Shown one piece after another: positions 26,821 through 36,830 of a stretch of DNA of 42,214 nucleotides (positions are counted from its first letter, which is position 1; the number at the start of each line of letters is the position of its first letter). Source of the DNA: an uncultured Clostridium sp. (GTDB lineage: Bacteria > Bacillota > Clostridia > TANB77 > CAG-508); the NCBI GenBank assembly GCA_947384775.1, contig CANDIF010000002.1, forward strand, positions 1 through 42,214. Direction: 5' to 3'. The position numbers and the translations under genes are program-made. Under the pieces are notes generated by a model. It was not told the origin of the DNA and ran no database searches. It worked only from the letters and a program-made list of their open reading frames with translations.

Positions 26821-27474
26821 CTATTTTAATTCTTTTTCTAATTTTTCTGCAACTTCATAAGAAGTTTGACCTGCTTTGTCTCCAGCTTTTTCTGTTCTTA
26901 ATACATTTTTTTCAGCATAGTAATTAATTAATGCTTCTGAAGAATTTTTATATACTTCTAACCTATTTTGAACAACTTCTGGTTTTTGGTCTTCTCTTTG
27001 ATATAGTTCTCCTCCACATTCATCGCATATTCCTTCTTGTTTAGGTGGATTAAATACTACATTATATATTGCTGAGCATCCTCTGCAGCTTCTTCTATTA
27101 GCAATTCTTTCTACTATTTCATCAAATGGTACTTCTATATTTAATGCCATATCTACTTTTTTACCTTTTGATGATAATAATTCATCTAAAACAACTGCTT
27201 GATTTGTTGTTCTTGGGAATCCATCTAATATTGCTCCATTTGCAACATCAGCTTCTTCCATTCTTTTTTCTAACATTTTTACTGTCAATTCATCTGGAAC
27301 TAGTTCTCCTTTATCCATATATGTTTTTGCTTCTTTTCCTAGTTCTGTTTCATTTTTTAAATTTTCTCTAAATAAATCTCCTGTTGATATGTGTGCTAAT
27401 TTTAATTTTTCTGCTAAAATTTTTCCTACTGTTCCTTTTCCACTTCCTGGTGCTCCTAATAATACTATAACCAT
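26821..27474 (-). CDS. adk: Adenylate kinase, zinc-lid type
   Basis: Interconverts ATP, AMP and ADP. 217 aa. The P-loop GAPGSGKGT is at 7-15, the AMP site LDGFPRT in the middle, and the LID has two CxxC pairs (CRGC, CDECGG) that bind zinc, as in Gram-positive enzymes. It stands between secY and map. Confidence 0.97.
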   Translation of the reverse strand: MVIVLLGAPGSGKGTVGKILAEKLKLAHISTGDLFRENLKNETELGKEAKTYMDKGELVPDELTVKMLEKRMEEADVANGAILDGFPRTTNQAVVLDELLSSKGKKVDMALNIEVPFDEIVERIANRRSCRGCSAIYNVVFNPPKQEGICDECGGELYQREDQKPEVVQNRLEVYKNSSEALINYYAEKNVLRTEKAGDKAGQTSYEVAEKLEKELK

Positions 27475-27499
27475 ATTTTCCTCCTATTACATGACGAAA

Positions 27500-27580
27500 A
27501 ATTAATAATGAATATTAATTAATTCCATTAGTTTTTGGCTATTAAAGCCAAAAACTAACAGTAATTATCAATTATTAATT
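27500..27580. repeat. AT-rich palindrome between secY and adk
   Basis: A perfect 12-bp stem (TTAGTTTTTGGC / GCCAAAAACTAA) with a 7-base loop is flanked by outer arms AATTAATAATG and CAATTATTAATT that also pair. No T-run follows, so it is not a plain terminator. The segment CACTATTAATTATTC beside it recurs in the tandem repeats at 33248. Confidence 0.65.
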
Positions 27581-27592
27581 CTTCACTATTAA

Positions 27593-28927
27593 TTATTCTA
27601 AAAATCCTTTATAGTGTCTCATTACTAATCTAGATTCTAATTGCTCTACCATTTCTAGTGCAACTCCTACTACGATTAATATTGATGTTCCTCCAAAAGA
27701 TATATTTAATCCTGTAAAGCTTAATAGCATAGGTAATATTGCTATTATACTTAAGAATATTCCTCCAAATAGAGTTAATTTTTTCATTATTGCTGATAAA
27801 TAATCTGCTGTAGGTTTTCCTGCTCTTATTCCTGGTATAAATCCACCATTTTTCTTAATATTATTTGATACTTCTGCTGGATTAAATGTTGCATAAGTAT
27901 AAAAGTAAGTAAATCCTACTATCAATAGCAAGTATACTATAGCGTTTGCTATTGTGTATCCTACTCCAAACTGTGAAGTTTGTGTAGATACTGAAAACTT
28001 ATAAATTGTTGCCCAAAATCCTGTTGCTTCAGCTATATTGCTATTAAACATAGGTATAATCATTGCTGGGAAAGTTAAGAAAGATGATGCAAATATAACT
28101 GGCATTACACCTGCCATAGCCAACTTTAGTGGTATATGTGTGTTTTGCCCACCATACATTTTTCTTCCTACTACTTTTTTAGCATATTGTACTGGAACTC
28201 TTCTTTCTGCTTGTTGTACAAATACAACACCTGAAACTAAAAGTAATGCTCCCGCAATTATTGCTAACGTAATTATCAATCCTGTTGTATTAAATACTCC
28301 ATTTACCATAATATTATTATATAATCCTATAGCAGCTCCTGGTAATGAAGATATTATACCAACAAATATAATCATTGAAATTCCATTTCCAATTCCTTTG
28401 TTAGTTATTTGATCTCCTAACCACATAAGTAGAGCTGTTCCTGCCATTAATGATATTACAAATAAGCAAGCTGTTCCAAAGCCAGGGTTTATAAATACTC
28501 CTAATCCTTTATAAGCGTTACTATATGTTAAGTATAAACCTGTTGCTTCTATTAAAGCTAAAAATACTGTAAGTAATTTTGTATATCTATTTACTTTAGC
28601 TTTTCCTTCTTCTCCACCTTCTTTAATTGCTCTTTCCAAAGAAGGTATTACCATTCCTAATAATTGAATTACTATAGATGCAGTAATATATGGAGTTATT
28701 GTCATTGCAAATATTGATAATTTAGAGAAAGCTCCTCCGGAAATTATATCAATTAACTTTGATATACTTGTTCCTGAATTTGATGTTAGATTATCTAGTG
28801 CTAAACTATCAACTCCTGGTACTGTTACATAGCATCCAAATCTGAATATAACAATTAACAATAATGTATATAAAAGTCTTTTTCTTACATCTGGACTTTT
28901 AAATGCGTTTTTAATTGTTTTAAACAA
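27593..28927 (-). CDS. secY: Preprotein translocase subunit SecY
   Basis: Channel subunit of the Sec translocase in the cytoplasmic membrane. 444 aa with ten membrane segments. The N-terminus (FKSPDVRKRLLYTLLLIVIFRFG), the plug-region sequence FSKLSIFAMTITPYI and the cytoplasmic loop QQAERRVPVQYAKK are typical. It follows rplO by one base pair of spacing, so translation is tightly coupled. Confidence 0.98.
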   Translation of the reverse strand: MFKTIKNAFKSPDVRKRLLYTLLLIVIFRFGCYVTVPGVDSLALDNLTSNSGTSISKLIDIISGGAFSKLSIFAMTITPYITASIVIQLLGMVIPSLERAIKEGGEEGKAKVNRYTKLLTVFLALIEATGLYLTYSNAYKGLGVFINPGFGTACLFVISLMAGTALLMWLGDQITNKGIGNGISMIIFVGIISSLPGAAIGLYNNIMVNGVFNTTGLIITLAIIAGALLLVSGVVFVQQAERRVPVQYAKKVVGRKMYGGQNTHIPLKLAMAGVMPVIFASSFLTFPAMIIPMFNSNIAEATGFWATIYKFSVSTQTSQFGVGYTIANAIVYLLLIVGFTYFYTYATFNPAEVSNNIKKNGGFIPGIRAGKPTADYLSAIMKKLTLFGGIFLSIIAILPMLLSFTGLNISFGGTSILIVVGVALEMVEQLESRLVMRHYKGFLE

Positions 28928-28928
28928 C

Positions 28929-29363
28929 TTAAATCACCTCTGCTTTTCCACCGGCTTTTTCTATTGCCTCAGCAGCTGATTTTGTGAATCTTGTAGCTTT
29001 TACTGTTAGTTTTTTTTCTAATTTTCCGGTTCCTAAAATAACTATTCCGTCATTTGCTTTACTGATTATTCCATCTTTTATTAAAGATTCAGCTGTAACT
29101 TCTTCTGTTGTCGCTTTATTCAACATTGTTAAAGTTACTTCTGTATATGTGTTTGCATGGATATTTGTAAATCCTCTTTTTGGTAATCTTCTATATAAAG
29201 GTGTTTGACCTCCTTCAAAACCACGTCTAACTCCTCCACCTGTTCTAGCTTTTTGTCCTTTATGTCCTCTACCAGATGTTTTACCAAGTCCTGAACCAAT
29301 TCCACGTCCTACTCTTTTCTTTGTTTCGTTTTTAGTAGCAGCTTTAATGTTTCCTAATTCCAT
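28929..29363 (-). CDS. rplO: 50S ribosomal protein L15
   Basis: A 144-aa late-assembly protein. The glycine/arginine-rich N-terminus ([20 protein letters not shown]) and the C-terminal [21 protein letters not shown] region fit. It follows rpsE directly with a 46-base gap; rpmD (L30), normally between them, is missing. Confidence 0.97.
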   Translation of the reverse strand: MELGNIKAATKNETKKRVGRGIGSGLGKTSGRGHKGQKARTGGGVRRGFEGGQTPLYRRLPKRGFTNIHANTYTEVTLTMLNKATTEEVTAESLIKDGIISKANDGIVILGTGKLEKKLTVKATRFTKSAAEAIEKAGGKAEVI

Positions 29364-29409
29364 GTTTTGTTTCCCTCCATTCTTAAATTAGTCTTTTAAT
29401 CTCTAACTA

Positions 29410-29898
29410 TTAGATAACTTCTTCAACTTTTTTATTTCTTTTTTTAGCTATCTCTTCAGCTGTAGACATGTTTTGTAATGCATCTATTGTTGCATAACCT
29501 ACATTTCTTGGATTATTTGTACCAATAATTTTTGTTTTAATGTCTCTATATCCAGCTAATTCTAATATTGGTCTAACACTTCCTCCAGCTATAAGTCCAG
29601 ATCCTTGTGGAGCTGGTTTTAATAAAACACTTGCTGAACCAAAAGTTCCAATAAATTCGTGTGGTACAGTTGTTCCAACCATAGGAACTTCAATTAAATT
29701 CTTTTTAGCATCTTCAATAGCTTTTTTTATAGCATCTGGAACTTCAGCTGCTTTACCATTTCCAATACCTACGTGACCGTTTTCGTCTCCAACAACTACA
29801 ACAGCACTAAATCTGAAATTTCTACCACCTTTAACAACTTTTGCAACTCTGTTAATAGCTACAACTTTTTCTTTATATTCAACTGTTTTTTCTTCCAT
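29410..29898 (-). CDS. rpsE: 30S ribosomal protein S5
   Basis: Decoding-fidelity protein at the mRNA entry. 162 aa. Double-stranded RNA-binding region [17 protein letters not shown] and the loop [18 protein letters not shown] are typical. Confidence 0.98.
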   Translation of the reverse strand: MEEKTVEYKEKVVAINRVAKVVKGGRNFRFSAVVVVGDENGHVGIGNGKAAEVPDAIKKAIEDAKKNLIEVPMVGTTVPHEFIGTFGSASVLLKPAPQGSGLIAGGSVRPILELAGYRDIKTKIIGTNNPRNVGYATIDALQNMSTAEEIAKKRNKKVEEVI

Positions 29899-29944
29899 AT
29901 TGAACTAAATTTCCCTCCTTACATTATTAGAGTTTGTTTTACTC

Positions 29945-30304
29945 CTAAAATTTTAGCCCTGCTTCTCTTGCAGATTCTGCTAATTCTTTTACAACACCGT
30001 GGTATATGTATCCACCTCTGTCGTAAACAACATTTTCTATTTTCTTTTCTAAAGCTCTTTTTGCAATTAATGCTCCAACTTCTTTAGCAGCTTCTTTATT
30101 TGAATGTTTTGTTTTAACTTCTTTATCTAAAGTAGAAGCTTGAACTAATGTAGTTCCTTTAGTATCATCAATTATTTGAGCATACAAATTTGTGTTACTT
30201 CTAAATACTGATAATCTTGGGCATTCAGATGTTCCACTTATTTTTGTACGAACTCTTGCATGTCTTCTTTCTCTTTCTAATTTTCTATTAGTTTTAGAAA
30301 CCAT
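29945..30304 (-). CDS. rplR: 50S ribosomal protein L18
   Basis: Binds 5S rRNA with L5. 119 aa; [20 protein letters not shown] at the N-terminus and [21 protein letters not shown] C-terminus. Preceded by a 184-base spacer holding palindromic repeat copy A. Confidence 0.97.
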   Translation of the reverse strand: MVSKTNRKLERERRHARVRTKISGTSECPRLSVFRSNTNLYAQIIDDTKGTTLVQASTLDKEVKTKHSNKEAAKEVGALIAKRALEKKIENVVYDRGGYIYHGVVKELAESAREAGLKF

Positions 30305-30362
30305 TACGATTACTCCTTTCTAATCTAATTTTATAGTTATATATGTTTTTAATTACTTGTTT

Positions 30363-30484
30363 CAAACAAAGCAAAAGTGGTATATTGCAAGGAAAGCAAA
30401 TAAAAATTTTTGAGACTATACGCTGTATGTCGATAAAATTTTTATGCAGCTTGACAAAGCAAGATGCCGCTTTTCATTTGTTTG
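30363..30484. repeat. Palindromic repeat family, copy A (after rplF)
   Basis: An imperfect 122-bp palindrome: the ends CAAACAAA and TTTGTTTG pair, with GCAAAAG/CTTTT next. Around the centre is ATACGCTGTAT then GTCGATAAAATTTTT. AGTGGTATATTGC on one arm and GCAAGATGCCGC on the other correspond to segments in copies B-D. It begins four bases from the rplF stop. Confidence 0.75.
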
Positions 30485-30488
30485 CATT

Positions 30489-31028
30489 TTACTTCTTTCC
30501 AGTTTTACCCTCTTTACGTCTAATATGTTCTTCAACATATTTAATACCTTTACCTCTATATACTTCAGGTGGTCTCTTTGTTCTTATAACTGCTGCCATT
30601 TCTCCAACTAATTCTTTATCAATTCCTCTTACAATTATTTGGTTTGGAGATGGAACTTCATATTTAATTCCTTCTGGTTCTACCATTTCTACTGGATGAG
30701 AATATCCTAATGTTAGAACTAATTTATTTCCTTGTTTTGCAGCTCTATAACCTACACCATTGATTTCTAATTCTCTAGTGTATTCGTTTAGAACACCTTG
30801 AATCATATTATTTATCAAAGTTCTTGTTAATCCATGAATACTTCTATTAAATGGTTGGTCATCTGGTCTCACAACTGTTATGACTTTATCATTTAATTCG
30901 ATTTTCATATTTGGGTGCATTTCTTTTTCAAGTGTACCTTTAGGACCTTTTACAGTAACTTTTTGACCTTCTATTTTTACTTCTACAGAATCTGGTACTG
31001 TAATTGGTTTATTTCCTATTCTTGACAT
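30489..31028 (-). CDS. rplF: 50S ribosomal protein L6
   Basis: Binds the sarcin-ricin loop region. 179 aa; [17 protein letters not shown] at the N-terminus and the C-terminal signature [20 protein letters not shown]. Copy A of the palindrome family adjoins its stop codon. Confidence 0.98.
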   Translation of the reverse strand: MSRIGNKPITVPDSVEVKIEGQKVTVKGPKGTLEKEMHPNMKIELNDKVITVVRPDDQPFNRSIHGLTRTLINNMIQGVLNEYTRELEINGVGYRAAKQGNKLVLTLGYSHPVEMVEPEGIKYEVPSPNQIIVRGIDKELVGEMAAVIRTKRPPEVYRGKGIKYVEEHIRRKEGKTGKK

Positions 31029-31055
31029 AACTATTTTCTCCTTTCTATTTATGAA

Positions 31056-31454
31056 TTACCATACATAAGCTAATACTTCTCCACCAACACCTAATTCTCT
31101 TGCTTTTTTATCTGTCATTATTCCTTTTGATGTTGATATTAATGCTATACCTAAACCATTTAAAACTTTAGGTAATTCTTCTTTAGAAGCATATATTCTT
31201 AAACCTGGTTTACTTATTCTTCTTAATCCAGATATAACTTTTTTACCTTTTTCTGTATATTTTAAAGTTATTCTTATAATTCCTTGATTATCGTTTTTTA
31301 TTTCTTCATAAGATTTTATATAACCTTCGTTAAATAGAATCTCTGCGATATCTCTTTTTATATTTGATGCAGGAACATCAACTGTTTTAAATTTAGCTTG
31401 ACCTGCATTTCTGATTCTTGTAAGCATATCTGCTATTGGATCAGTTGTAACCAT
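31056..31454 (-). CDS. rpsH: 30S ribosomal protein S8
   Basis: Central-domain 16S rRNA binder. 132 aa; [17 protein letters not shown] at the start and the C-terminal [20 protein letters not shown] motif. Confidence 0.98.
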   Translation of the reverse strand: MVTTDPIADMLTRIRNAGQAKFKTVDVPASNIKRDIAEILFNEGYIKSYEEIKNDNQGIIRITLKYTEKGKKVISGLRRISKPGLRIYASKEELPKVLNGLGIALISTSKGIMTDKKARELGVGGEVLAYVW

Positions 31455-31506
31455 TTTGTCTCCTCCTTTTTCACTATTATTTATATATTAGTTATTTATT
31501 TCCAAA

Positions 31507-31623
31507 AATTAATCAAAAACGAGTATGGCTAGCATCCGAAATTAAAAGCCGGAAACGTACGCTGTACGCTGAGGATTTTTCATATTAAAGGATAACAATG
31601 CCAGACGAAGTTTTTCATTAATT
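31507..31623. repeat. Palindromic repeat family, copy C (after rpsZ)
   Basis: A 117-bp imperfect palindrome. AATTAAT and AAAAAC at one end pair with GTTTTT and ATTAATT at the other; the centre CGTACGCTGTACGCTGAGGATTTTT matches the centre of copies A and B. AGTATGGCTAGC and AATGCCAGACGAAG form the shoulders. It begins two bases from the rpsZ stop. Confidence 0.75.
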
Positions 31624-31625
31624 TT

Positions 31626-31811
31626 TTACCAGCTAGACTTCTTAACACCAGGAATCTCACCCTTATGTGCTAATTCTCTAAAACAAATACGGCAAATTCC
31701 ATATTTTCTGATATAAGCATGTGGTCTTCCGCATAATTTGCATCTATTATATTCTCTTGTTTTATATTTTTGTGTTTTTTGTTGTTTAACAATCATTGCT
31801 TTTTTAGCCAT
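31626..31811 (-). CDS. rpsZ: 30S ribosomal protein S14, short zinc-binding form
   Basis: 61 aa, the short type. Zinc ligands are CKLC and CRIC; the C-terminal [17 protein letters not shown] is diagnostic. It occupies the spc-operon position between rplE and rpsH. Confidence 0.97.
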   Translation of the reverse strand: MAKKAMIVKQQKTQKYKTREYNRCKLCGRPHAYIRKYGICRICFRELAHKGEIPGVKKSSW

Positions 31812-31834
31812 CTGTTTTTATTTCCTCCTTTTTA

Positions 31835-32374
31835 TTAATTTTTAAAAGGCATTCCTAATAGATTTAACAATTCTCTAGCTTCTTCATCTGAAGCAGCTGT
31901 TGTTACGAATATGATATCCATACCTCTTGTTTTATCTATTTTGTCATATTCTATTTCAGGAAATATTAATTGTTCTTTTATTCCTAAAGAATAGTTTCCT
32001 TTTCCATCAAAAGAATTCTTTGAAAGTCCTCTAAAGTCTCTTACTCTAGGTAATGCTACGTTAAATAGTTTGTATGCAAAATCATACATTTTTCCTTGTC
32101 TTAATGTAACTTTGCAACCTACATTAGCACCTTCTCTTAATTTGAATGCAGCTATTGATTTCTTAGCCTTTGTTACAATTGGCTTTTGACCTGTTATAAG
32201 TGTCAAATCATTTATTGCATTTTCTAATGATTTAGGATTGTCCTTTGTGTCTCCTAAACCTATATTGATAACAATCTTCTCTAATTTTGGAACTTGCATA
32301 ACTGATTTATATTGAAATTTTTTCATTAATGCAGGAACTACTTCTTTTTCATATTGTTCTCTTAAAGTTTCCAT
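31835..32374 (-). CDS. rplE: 50S ribosomal protein L5
   Basis: 5S rRNA-binding protein contacting P-site tRNA. 179 aa; [21 protein letters not shown] loop and C-terminal [20 protein letters not shown] are typical. Confidence 0.98.
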   Translation of the reverse strand: METLREQYEKEVVPALMKKFQYKSVMQVPKLEKIVINIGLGDTKDNPKSLENAINDLTLITGQKPIVTKAKKSIAAFKLREGANVGCKVTLRQGKMYDFAYKLFNVALPRVRDFRGLSKNSFDGKGNYSLGIKEQLIFPEIEYDKIDKTRGMDIIFVTTAASDEEARELLNLLGMPFKN

Positions 32375-32388
32375 TATTTCTCCTCCTT

Positions 32389-32697
32389 CTATTTAATTAC
32401 TGTTCCACATCTTTTACAAACACGAACTTTAGAATCCTTTTCCATTTTGTAACCTATTCTTGCTGGTTTATTGCATTTAGAACAAACTACATTTACTTTG
32501 CTAGAATTTATTTCGCATTCTACTGGAATAATTCCACCTTCTTCTCCTTGTTTTTTAGGCTTGATGTGTTTTTTTCTAATATTTACACCTTTAACAATAA
32601 CTTTATCTTGTTTTGGCATTATTTTTAAAACTTCTCCAGTTTTTCCTTTATCATTTCCAGATAAAACTTGAACTGTATCACCTTTTTTTATTTTCAT
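32389..32697 (-). CDS. rplX: 50S ribosomal protein L24
   Basis: Assembly-initiator protein with a KOW motif ([19 protein letters not shown]). 102 aa. Two CxxC pairs near the C-terminus (CSKC, CKRC) suggest a bound zinc. Confidence 0.97.
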   Translation of the reverse strand: MKIKKGDTVQVLSGNDKGKTGEVLKIMPKQDKVIVKGVNIRKKHIKPKKQGEEGGIIPVECEINSSKVNVVCSKCNKPARIGYKMEKDSKVRVCKRCGTVIK

Positions 32698-32741
32698 TAA
32701 GGTTTTCCCTCCTTTTTTGATTATTCAACTTAGTTTTATTA

Positions 32742-32860
32742 AACAAATTAAAATTAGTATATTGCTAGGCAAATTTTTTAATAAAACCGTAGGCGTGCTT
32801 TTGCACGTTGAGGATTTTATTAGAAAATTTAACGACGCAAGATGCTGATTTTTATTTGTT
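32742..32860. repeat. Palindromic repeat family, copy B (after rplN)
   Basis: The most regular copy, 119 bp. AACAAAT/ATTTGTT close the base; AAATTTT/AAAATTT, AATAAAACC/GGATTTTATT and GGCGTGC/GCACGTT pair inward to a TTTT loop. AGTATATTGCTAGG and GACGCAAGATGCTG are the shoulders. It ends one base from the rplN stop and 44 bases before the rplX start. Confidence 0.8.
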
Positions 32861-32861
32861 T

Positions 32862-33230
32862 TTATAGTACTTCTGGAGCTAAAGATAAAATCTTCATATA
32901 ATCTTTATCTCTTAATTCTCTTGCTATTGGTCCAAATATACGAGTTCCTTTTGGAGTTCCATCATCTCTTATGATAACTGCTGCATTTTCATCAAATCTT
33001 ACATAAGAACCATCAGCTCTTTTTATAGGTTTTGTTGTTCTTACTATAACTGCTTTTACAACATCACCTTTTTTTACAACACCATTTGGTATAGCATTTT
33101 TAACTGATGCAACTATAACATCACCTACACCTGCAAATTTTCTATGTGAACCACCTAAACATCTGATACACATAAGTTCTTTTGCTCCTGTGTTATCTGC
33201 TACTTTTAATCTAGATTGTTGTTGAATCAT
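32862..33230 (-). CDS. rplN: 50S ribosomal protein L14
   Basis: Intersubunit-bridge protein. 122 aa; [20 protein letters not shown] at the start and [18 protein letters not shown] motif. Copy B adjoins its stop. Confidence 0.98.
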   Translation of the reverse strand: MIQQQSRLKVADNTGAKELMCIRCLGGSHRKFAGVGDVIVASVKNAIPNGVVKKGDVVKAVIVRTTKPIKRADGSYVRFDENAAVIIRDDGTPKGTRIFGPIARELRDKDYMKILSLAPEVL

Positions 33231-33247
33231 TTAGGTTTCCTCCTTCT

Positions 33248-33289
33248 TATTAATTATTCACTATTAACTATTCACTATTAATTATTCAC
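33248..33289. repeat. Three tandem 14-bp repeats
   Basis: TATTAATTATTCAC, TATTAACTATTCAC, TATTAATTATTCAC in direct succession between rpsQ and rplN. A further partial copy lies at 27578-27592. No function evident. Confidence 0.8.
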
Positions 33290-33306
33290 TACTAGCTTTC
33301 ATTAAT

Positions 33307-33570
33307 TTATTTAATAACTGCTTTTTCCATAACTTCAACCAATCTCCATCTCTTATCTTTTGATAGAGGTCTAGTTTCCATTACTTTTACTTTATCACCT
33401 ATTTGGCATTCATTATTTTCATCATGTGCTTTTAATTTATATGTTCTTTTAACGAATTTTCCATATAATGGGTGTTTTACACTTGTTTCAACTGATACTA
33501 CTATTGTTTTATCCATTTTATTAGATGTTACTGTACCAACCATAACTTTACGAAGATTTCTTTCTTCCAT
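33307..33570 (-). CDS. rpsQ: 30S ribosomal protein S17
   Basis: OB-fold 16S rRNA binder. 87 aa; [20 protein letters not shown] and the [21 protein letters not shown] stretch shortened here are typical. Confidence 0.97.
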   Translation of the reverse strand: MEERNLRKVMVGTVTSNKMDKTIVVSVETSVKHPLYGKFVKRTYKLKAHDENNECQIGDKVKVMETRPLSKDKRWRLVEVMEKAVIK

Positions 33571-33605
33571 GTTTAATCTCCTTTCTCGATAACATTAGTT
33601 CTATG

Positions 33606-33800
33606 TTATTTTGCTAATTCTCTTTCTTTTAAAACTGTATTTATTCTAGCAATATCTTTCTTTGTTTCTTTTATTTTCATAGGATTATCTAATCCATTTG
33701 TTGCTAAATTAAATCTTAGTTTGAATAATTCAGTTTTTAATTCACCTAATTCTTTTTCTAAGTCTGGTGAAGACATTTCTCTTATTTTATCTATCTTCAT
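33606..33800 (-). CDS. rpmC: 50S ribosomal protein L29
   Basis: Two-helix exit-tunnel protein, 64 aa from [19 protein letters not shown] choose the ATG at 33800, eight bases after AAGGTGG; alternative GTG/ATG codons up to 33812 overlap this site. It overlaps the rplP end by 14 bases, implying coupled translation. Confidence 0.95.
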   Translation of the reverse strand: MKIDKIREMSSPDLEKELGELKTELFKLRFNLATNGLDNPMKIKETKKDIARINTVLKERELAK

Positions 33801-34230
33801 CAACATCACCACCTTGATTATTTTCTCTTACTACGAATTTTGTTTTTACTGGTAGTTTATGTGAAGCTAATCTTAAAGCTTCTCTAGCTGTTCCTTCTGC
33901 TACTTCATCTAATTCGAATAGGATTCTTCCTGGTTTAACTGGTGCTACCCAATATTCTACAGCACCTTTACCTTTACCCATACGAGTTTCAGCAGGTTTT
34001 TTGCTTATTGGTTTGTTTGGGAATATTTTAATCCAAACTTTTCCACCTCTTTTTATATAACGTGTCATTGCTATACGGGCTGCTTCTATTTGATTTGCTG
34101 TAATTAATCCTGCTTCTACTGTTTGTAATCCATATTGTCCTTCATTTACAACATTACCTCTTGTTGCTTTTCCTCTGTTTCTACCCTTTTGCATTTTTCT
34201 ATATTTTGTTCTTTTTGGCATTACTGGCAT
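33787..34230 (-). CDS. rplP: 50S ribosomal protein L16
   Basis: A-site region protein, 147 aa. [19 protein letters not shown] and the [19 protein letters not shown] motif are diagnostic. Its ATG shares a base with the rpsC stop (TAATG); GGAGG lies ten bases before. Confidence 0.98.
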   Translation of the reverse strand: MPVMPKRTKYRKMQKGRNRGKATRGNVVNEGQYGLQTVEAGLITANQIEAARIAMTRYIKRGGKVWIKIFPNKPISKKPAETRMGKGKGAVEYWVAPVKPGRILFELDEVAEGTAREALRLASHKLPVKTKFVVRENNQGGDVDEDR

Positions 34231-34892
34231 TATACATTTCCTCCTTCTGCTTTTATTTTTTTAGTAGGAAGAACTTCTCCTTTATATATCCAAACTTTTA
34301 CACCTATTTTTCCATAAGTTGTATCTGCTTCATAGAAACCATAGTCTATATCTGCTCTTATTGTTTGTAGTGGAATTGTTCCTTCTTTATAGAATTCTGT
34401 TCTTGCCATATCAGCTCCACCTAATCTTCCAGATACAGATGTTTTTATTCCTAAAGCTCCTGCTTTCATTGCTTTTTGCATACATTGTTTCATTGCTCTT
34501 CTAAAAGAGATTCTTCTTTCTAATTGATTACAAATGTTTTCTGCTACTAATTGTGCATTTGTATCAACATCTTTTACTTCAACTATATTTAAGTTTACAT
34601 CTTTGTTTATCATTTTAGCTAATTCTTGTTTTAAGCTTTCAGCTAAGTTTCCACCTTTTCCTATTACTAGTCCTGGTTTTGCTGTGTAAACATTTACTTT
34701 AACAAATTTAGCTGTTCTTTCTATTTCAATCTTAGAAATACCGCTAACAAATAATTTTTTCTTTACATATTCACGGATTTTGTGGTCTTCTACTAAATAG
34801 TCACTGAAATTTCTTGAATCAGCATACCATTTTGAACTCCAATCTTTTATAACACCAACTCTTAATCCATGTGGATGCATTTTTTGTCCCAT
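34230..34892 (-). CDS. rpsC: 30S ribosomal protein S3
   Basis: mRNA-entry and helicase-associated protein, 220 aa. N-terminal [20 protein letters not shown] domain [14 protein letters not shown] and C-terminal [20 protein letters not shown] are typical. Confidence 0.98.
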   Translation of the reverse strand: MGQKMHPHGLRVGVIKDWSSKWYADSRNFSDYLVEDHKIREYVKKKLFVSGISKIEIERTAKFVKVNVYTAKPGLVIGKGGNLAESLKQELAKMINKDVNLNIVEVKDVDTNAQLVAENICNQLERRISFRRAMKQCMQKAMKAGALGIKTSVSGRLGGADMARTEFYKEGTIPLQTIRADIDYGFYEADTTYGKIGVKVWIYKGEVLPTKKIKAEGGNV

Positions 34893-34911
34893 TTTTATCT
34901 TTCCCTCCTTA

Positions 34912-35265
34912 TTAAACTTCTCTCAATTTAATTGTTATATGACTGGTTCTTTTTCTTATTCTTACAGCTGAACCTTTGGCTGCTGGTCTTATTCTTTTCA
35001 TTGTTGGACCTTGGTTTGCATAAATTTCACTAACTACTAAGTTTCCTCTATTCATACCATGATTATTTTCTGCATTTGCTATTGCAGATTTAAGTAATTT
35101 TTCTAATATTTCAGATGATGCTTTTGGTGTGAATTTTACTATTGCTAATGCTTCATCTGCTTTTTTTCCTCTTATAAGATCTGCTACTATTTTTACTTTT
35201 CTAGCTGAAATTCTTGCAAATCTTAATGTAGCTGTTGCTTCTAGCACTTTATTTTCTTCTGGCAT
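34912..35265 (-). CDS. rplV: 50S ribosomal protein L22
   Basis: Exit-tunnel protein, 117 aa. [19 protein letters not shown] and the hairpin-loop end [16 protein letters not shown] are typical. GGAGG precedes the ATG within the last bases of a palindromic spacer. Confidence 0.98.
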   Translation of the reverse strand: MPEENKVLEATATLRFARISARKVKIVADLIRGKKADEALAIVKFTPKASSEILEKLLKSAIANAENNHGMNRGNLVVSEIYANQGPTMKRIRPAAKGSAVRIRKRTSHITIKLREV

Positions 35266-35396
35266 TTTTTATTTACCTCCTTAATAATATTCCGTTCTAT
35301 CGTATTGCATAGGAAAAACTCTTTTTTCTCTAACGATTAAGTTCTTCCAATACAACAAGGTTACTTTCATTATTTTATATATTTGTAAAATACTTT

Positions 35397-35675
35397 CTAT
35401 TTTACTGTTGTTTTCTTGTCTCCTGAATGTCCTCTAAATGTTCTTGTTGGAGCAAATTCTCCTAATTTATGTCCTATCATCTCTTCTGATATATAAATTG
35501 GAACATGTTTTCTTCCATCATGAACTGCTATTGTATGACCTACCATTTGTGGGTATATTGTAGAAGCTCTTGACCAAGTTTTTAAAACACTTTTTTGTCC
35601 ACTTTCATTCATGGCTTCAATTCTTTTTAAAAGTTTTGGCTCTATAAATGGTTTTTTCTTACTAGATCTTGACAT
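35397..35675 (-). CDS. rpsS: 30S ribosomal protein S19
   Basis: Head protein, 92 aa. [19 protein letters not shown] and the [19 protein letters not shown] signature are present. Confidence 0.98.
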   Translation of the reverse strand: MSRSSKKKPFIEPKLLKRIEAMNESGQKSVLKTWSRASTIYPQMVGHTIAVHDGRKHVPIYISEEMIGHKLGEFAPTRTFRGHSGDKKTTVK

Positions 35676-35694
35676 TAAATTTTCCTCCTTTTAC

Positions 35695-36522
35695 CTATTT
35701 TCTTCTCTTTACTATATATTTGTCTGTTTTATTATTTTTCTTTCTTGTCTTATATCCTAATGCTGGTTTACCCCAAGGAGTAAGTGGTCCACTATGTCCT
35801 ACTGGTGCTCTACCTTCACCACCACCATGTGGGTGATCTACTGGGTTCATAACAGAACCTCTAACTGTTGGTCTTATACCCATATGTCTTTTTCTTCCTG
35901 CTTTTCCTAATTTGATATTGCTGTGGTCTGCATTTCCTATTGTTCCTATTGTTGCTCTACATTTTGCTCTAACTAATCTCATTTCTCCAGAAGGTAATCT
36001 TATATGTGCATAATTTCCTTCTTTAGCCATTAATTGAGCTTCTCCTCCAGCAGCTTTTACCATTTTTCCACCTTGACCTGGGTTTAATTCTATATTATGA
36101 ATTACTGTACCTACTGGTATGTTTTCTATTGGTAAGCAGTTTCCTGGTTTAATATCTGCATTATTTCCAGATACTACTTTGTCTCCTTCTTTTAATCCTT
36201 GTGGAGCTAATATATAATTTAAAACTCCATCTTCATATTTAATTAATGCTATGTTACTTGTACGGTTTGGATCATATTCGATTCCTATAACTGTAGCTGG
36301 CATATCATCTTTTAATCTTTTAAAATCTATTATTCTATATTTTTGTCTGTTTCCTCCACCTTGATGTCTTACTGTTATTCTTCCATATGAATTTCTACCT
36401 GCATTTTTTTTCTTTTTTGATAATAAAGATTTTTCAGGTGTCTTTTTTGTTATTTCTTCATTTCCTAATGTTGTCATGTTTCTTCTTGATGGTGTATAGG
36501 GTCTGAATGTTTTTATACTCAT
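35695..36522 (-). CDS. rplB: 50S ribosomal protein L2
   Basis: Peptidyl-transferase-centre protein, 275 aa. [19 protein letters not shown] at the start and the essential C-terminal [19 protein letters not shown] loop are conserved. A structured 99-base spacer and an unknown 54-codon ORF separate it from rplW, its usual direct neighbour. Confidence 0.98.
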   Translation of the reverse strand: MSIKTFRPYTPSRRNMTTLGNEEITKKTPEKSLLSKKKKNAGRNSYGRITVRHQGGGNRQKYRIIDFKRLKDDMPATVIGIEYDPNRTSNIALIKYEDGVLNYILAPQGLKEGDKVVSGNNADIKPGNCLPIENIPVGTVIHNIELNPGQGGKMVKAAGGEAQLMAKEGNYAHIRLPSGEMRLVRAKCRATIGTIGNADHSNIKLGKAGRKRHMGIRPTVRGSVMNPVDHPHGGGEGRAPVGHSGPLTPWGKPALGYKTRKKNNKTDKYIVKRRK

Positions 36523-36621
36523 TGTCTTTTCTCCTTTTATTTTATATTTAGTGGATGTTTTCCTGCTCCACTGGGCAGATATTTATTTATTTTCCCAGTT
36601 TAATCTGGATATTTTTATCGT
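36523..36621 (-). promoter_or_regulatory. Overlapping-hairpin leader before rplB
   Basis: On the minus strand three hairpins follow one another and share arms: CCAG/CTGG; then ACTGGG/CCCAGT, which uses the same CTGG; then AGTGGA/TCCACT, which uses the AGT of the second. Forming the second excludes the other two, the pattern of an RNA switch. No T-run follows, so control of translation would be more likely than termination. Confidence 0.45.
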
Positions 36622-36786
36622 TTATCTTTCTTGTTCTTCTCCATCTTTTTTAGGTAATTCTAATATTTTTCTAAGTCTTTCTGGTGAAAGAAAATAGCTA
36701 TTATCACGCATAACTTTTCCTTCTTTACGTCCACTTCTTAGTCTTTCAAATCTTTTTACTTTCATAGAGTCTCTAAATTCACTCAT
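36622..36786 (-). CDS. Unknown 54-residue basic protein in the S10 operon
   Basis: An unreported-looking ORF: MSEFRDSMKVKRFERLRSGR followed by KEGKVMRDNSYFLSPERLRK and a charged end. It is basic in its first half and predicted mostly helical. AAAGGAAG lies about 10 bases ahead of the ATG. It stands between rplW and rplB, which are normally adjacent; the spacing from repeat copy D (45 bases) equals that between repeats and true genes elsewhere in the operon, which supports translation. It resembles no ribosomal protein I know. Confidence 0.6.
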   Translation of the reverse strand: MSEFRDSMKVKRFERLRSGRKEGKVMRDNSYFLSPERLRKILELPKKDGEEQER

Positions 36787-36830
36787 GGCTTCATCTTCCT
36801 TTCTCTATATTTAAAATTTTGTTCTTTTGA

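Noticed and set aside
36541..36621. A second small ORF between the 54-codon ORF and rplB
   Set aside because: No frame with start and ribosome site spans it; the hairpins account for the sequence better.
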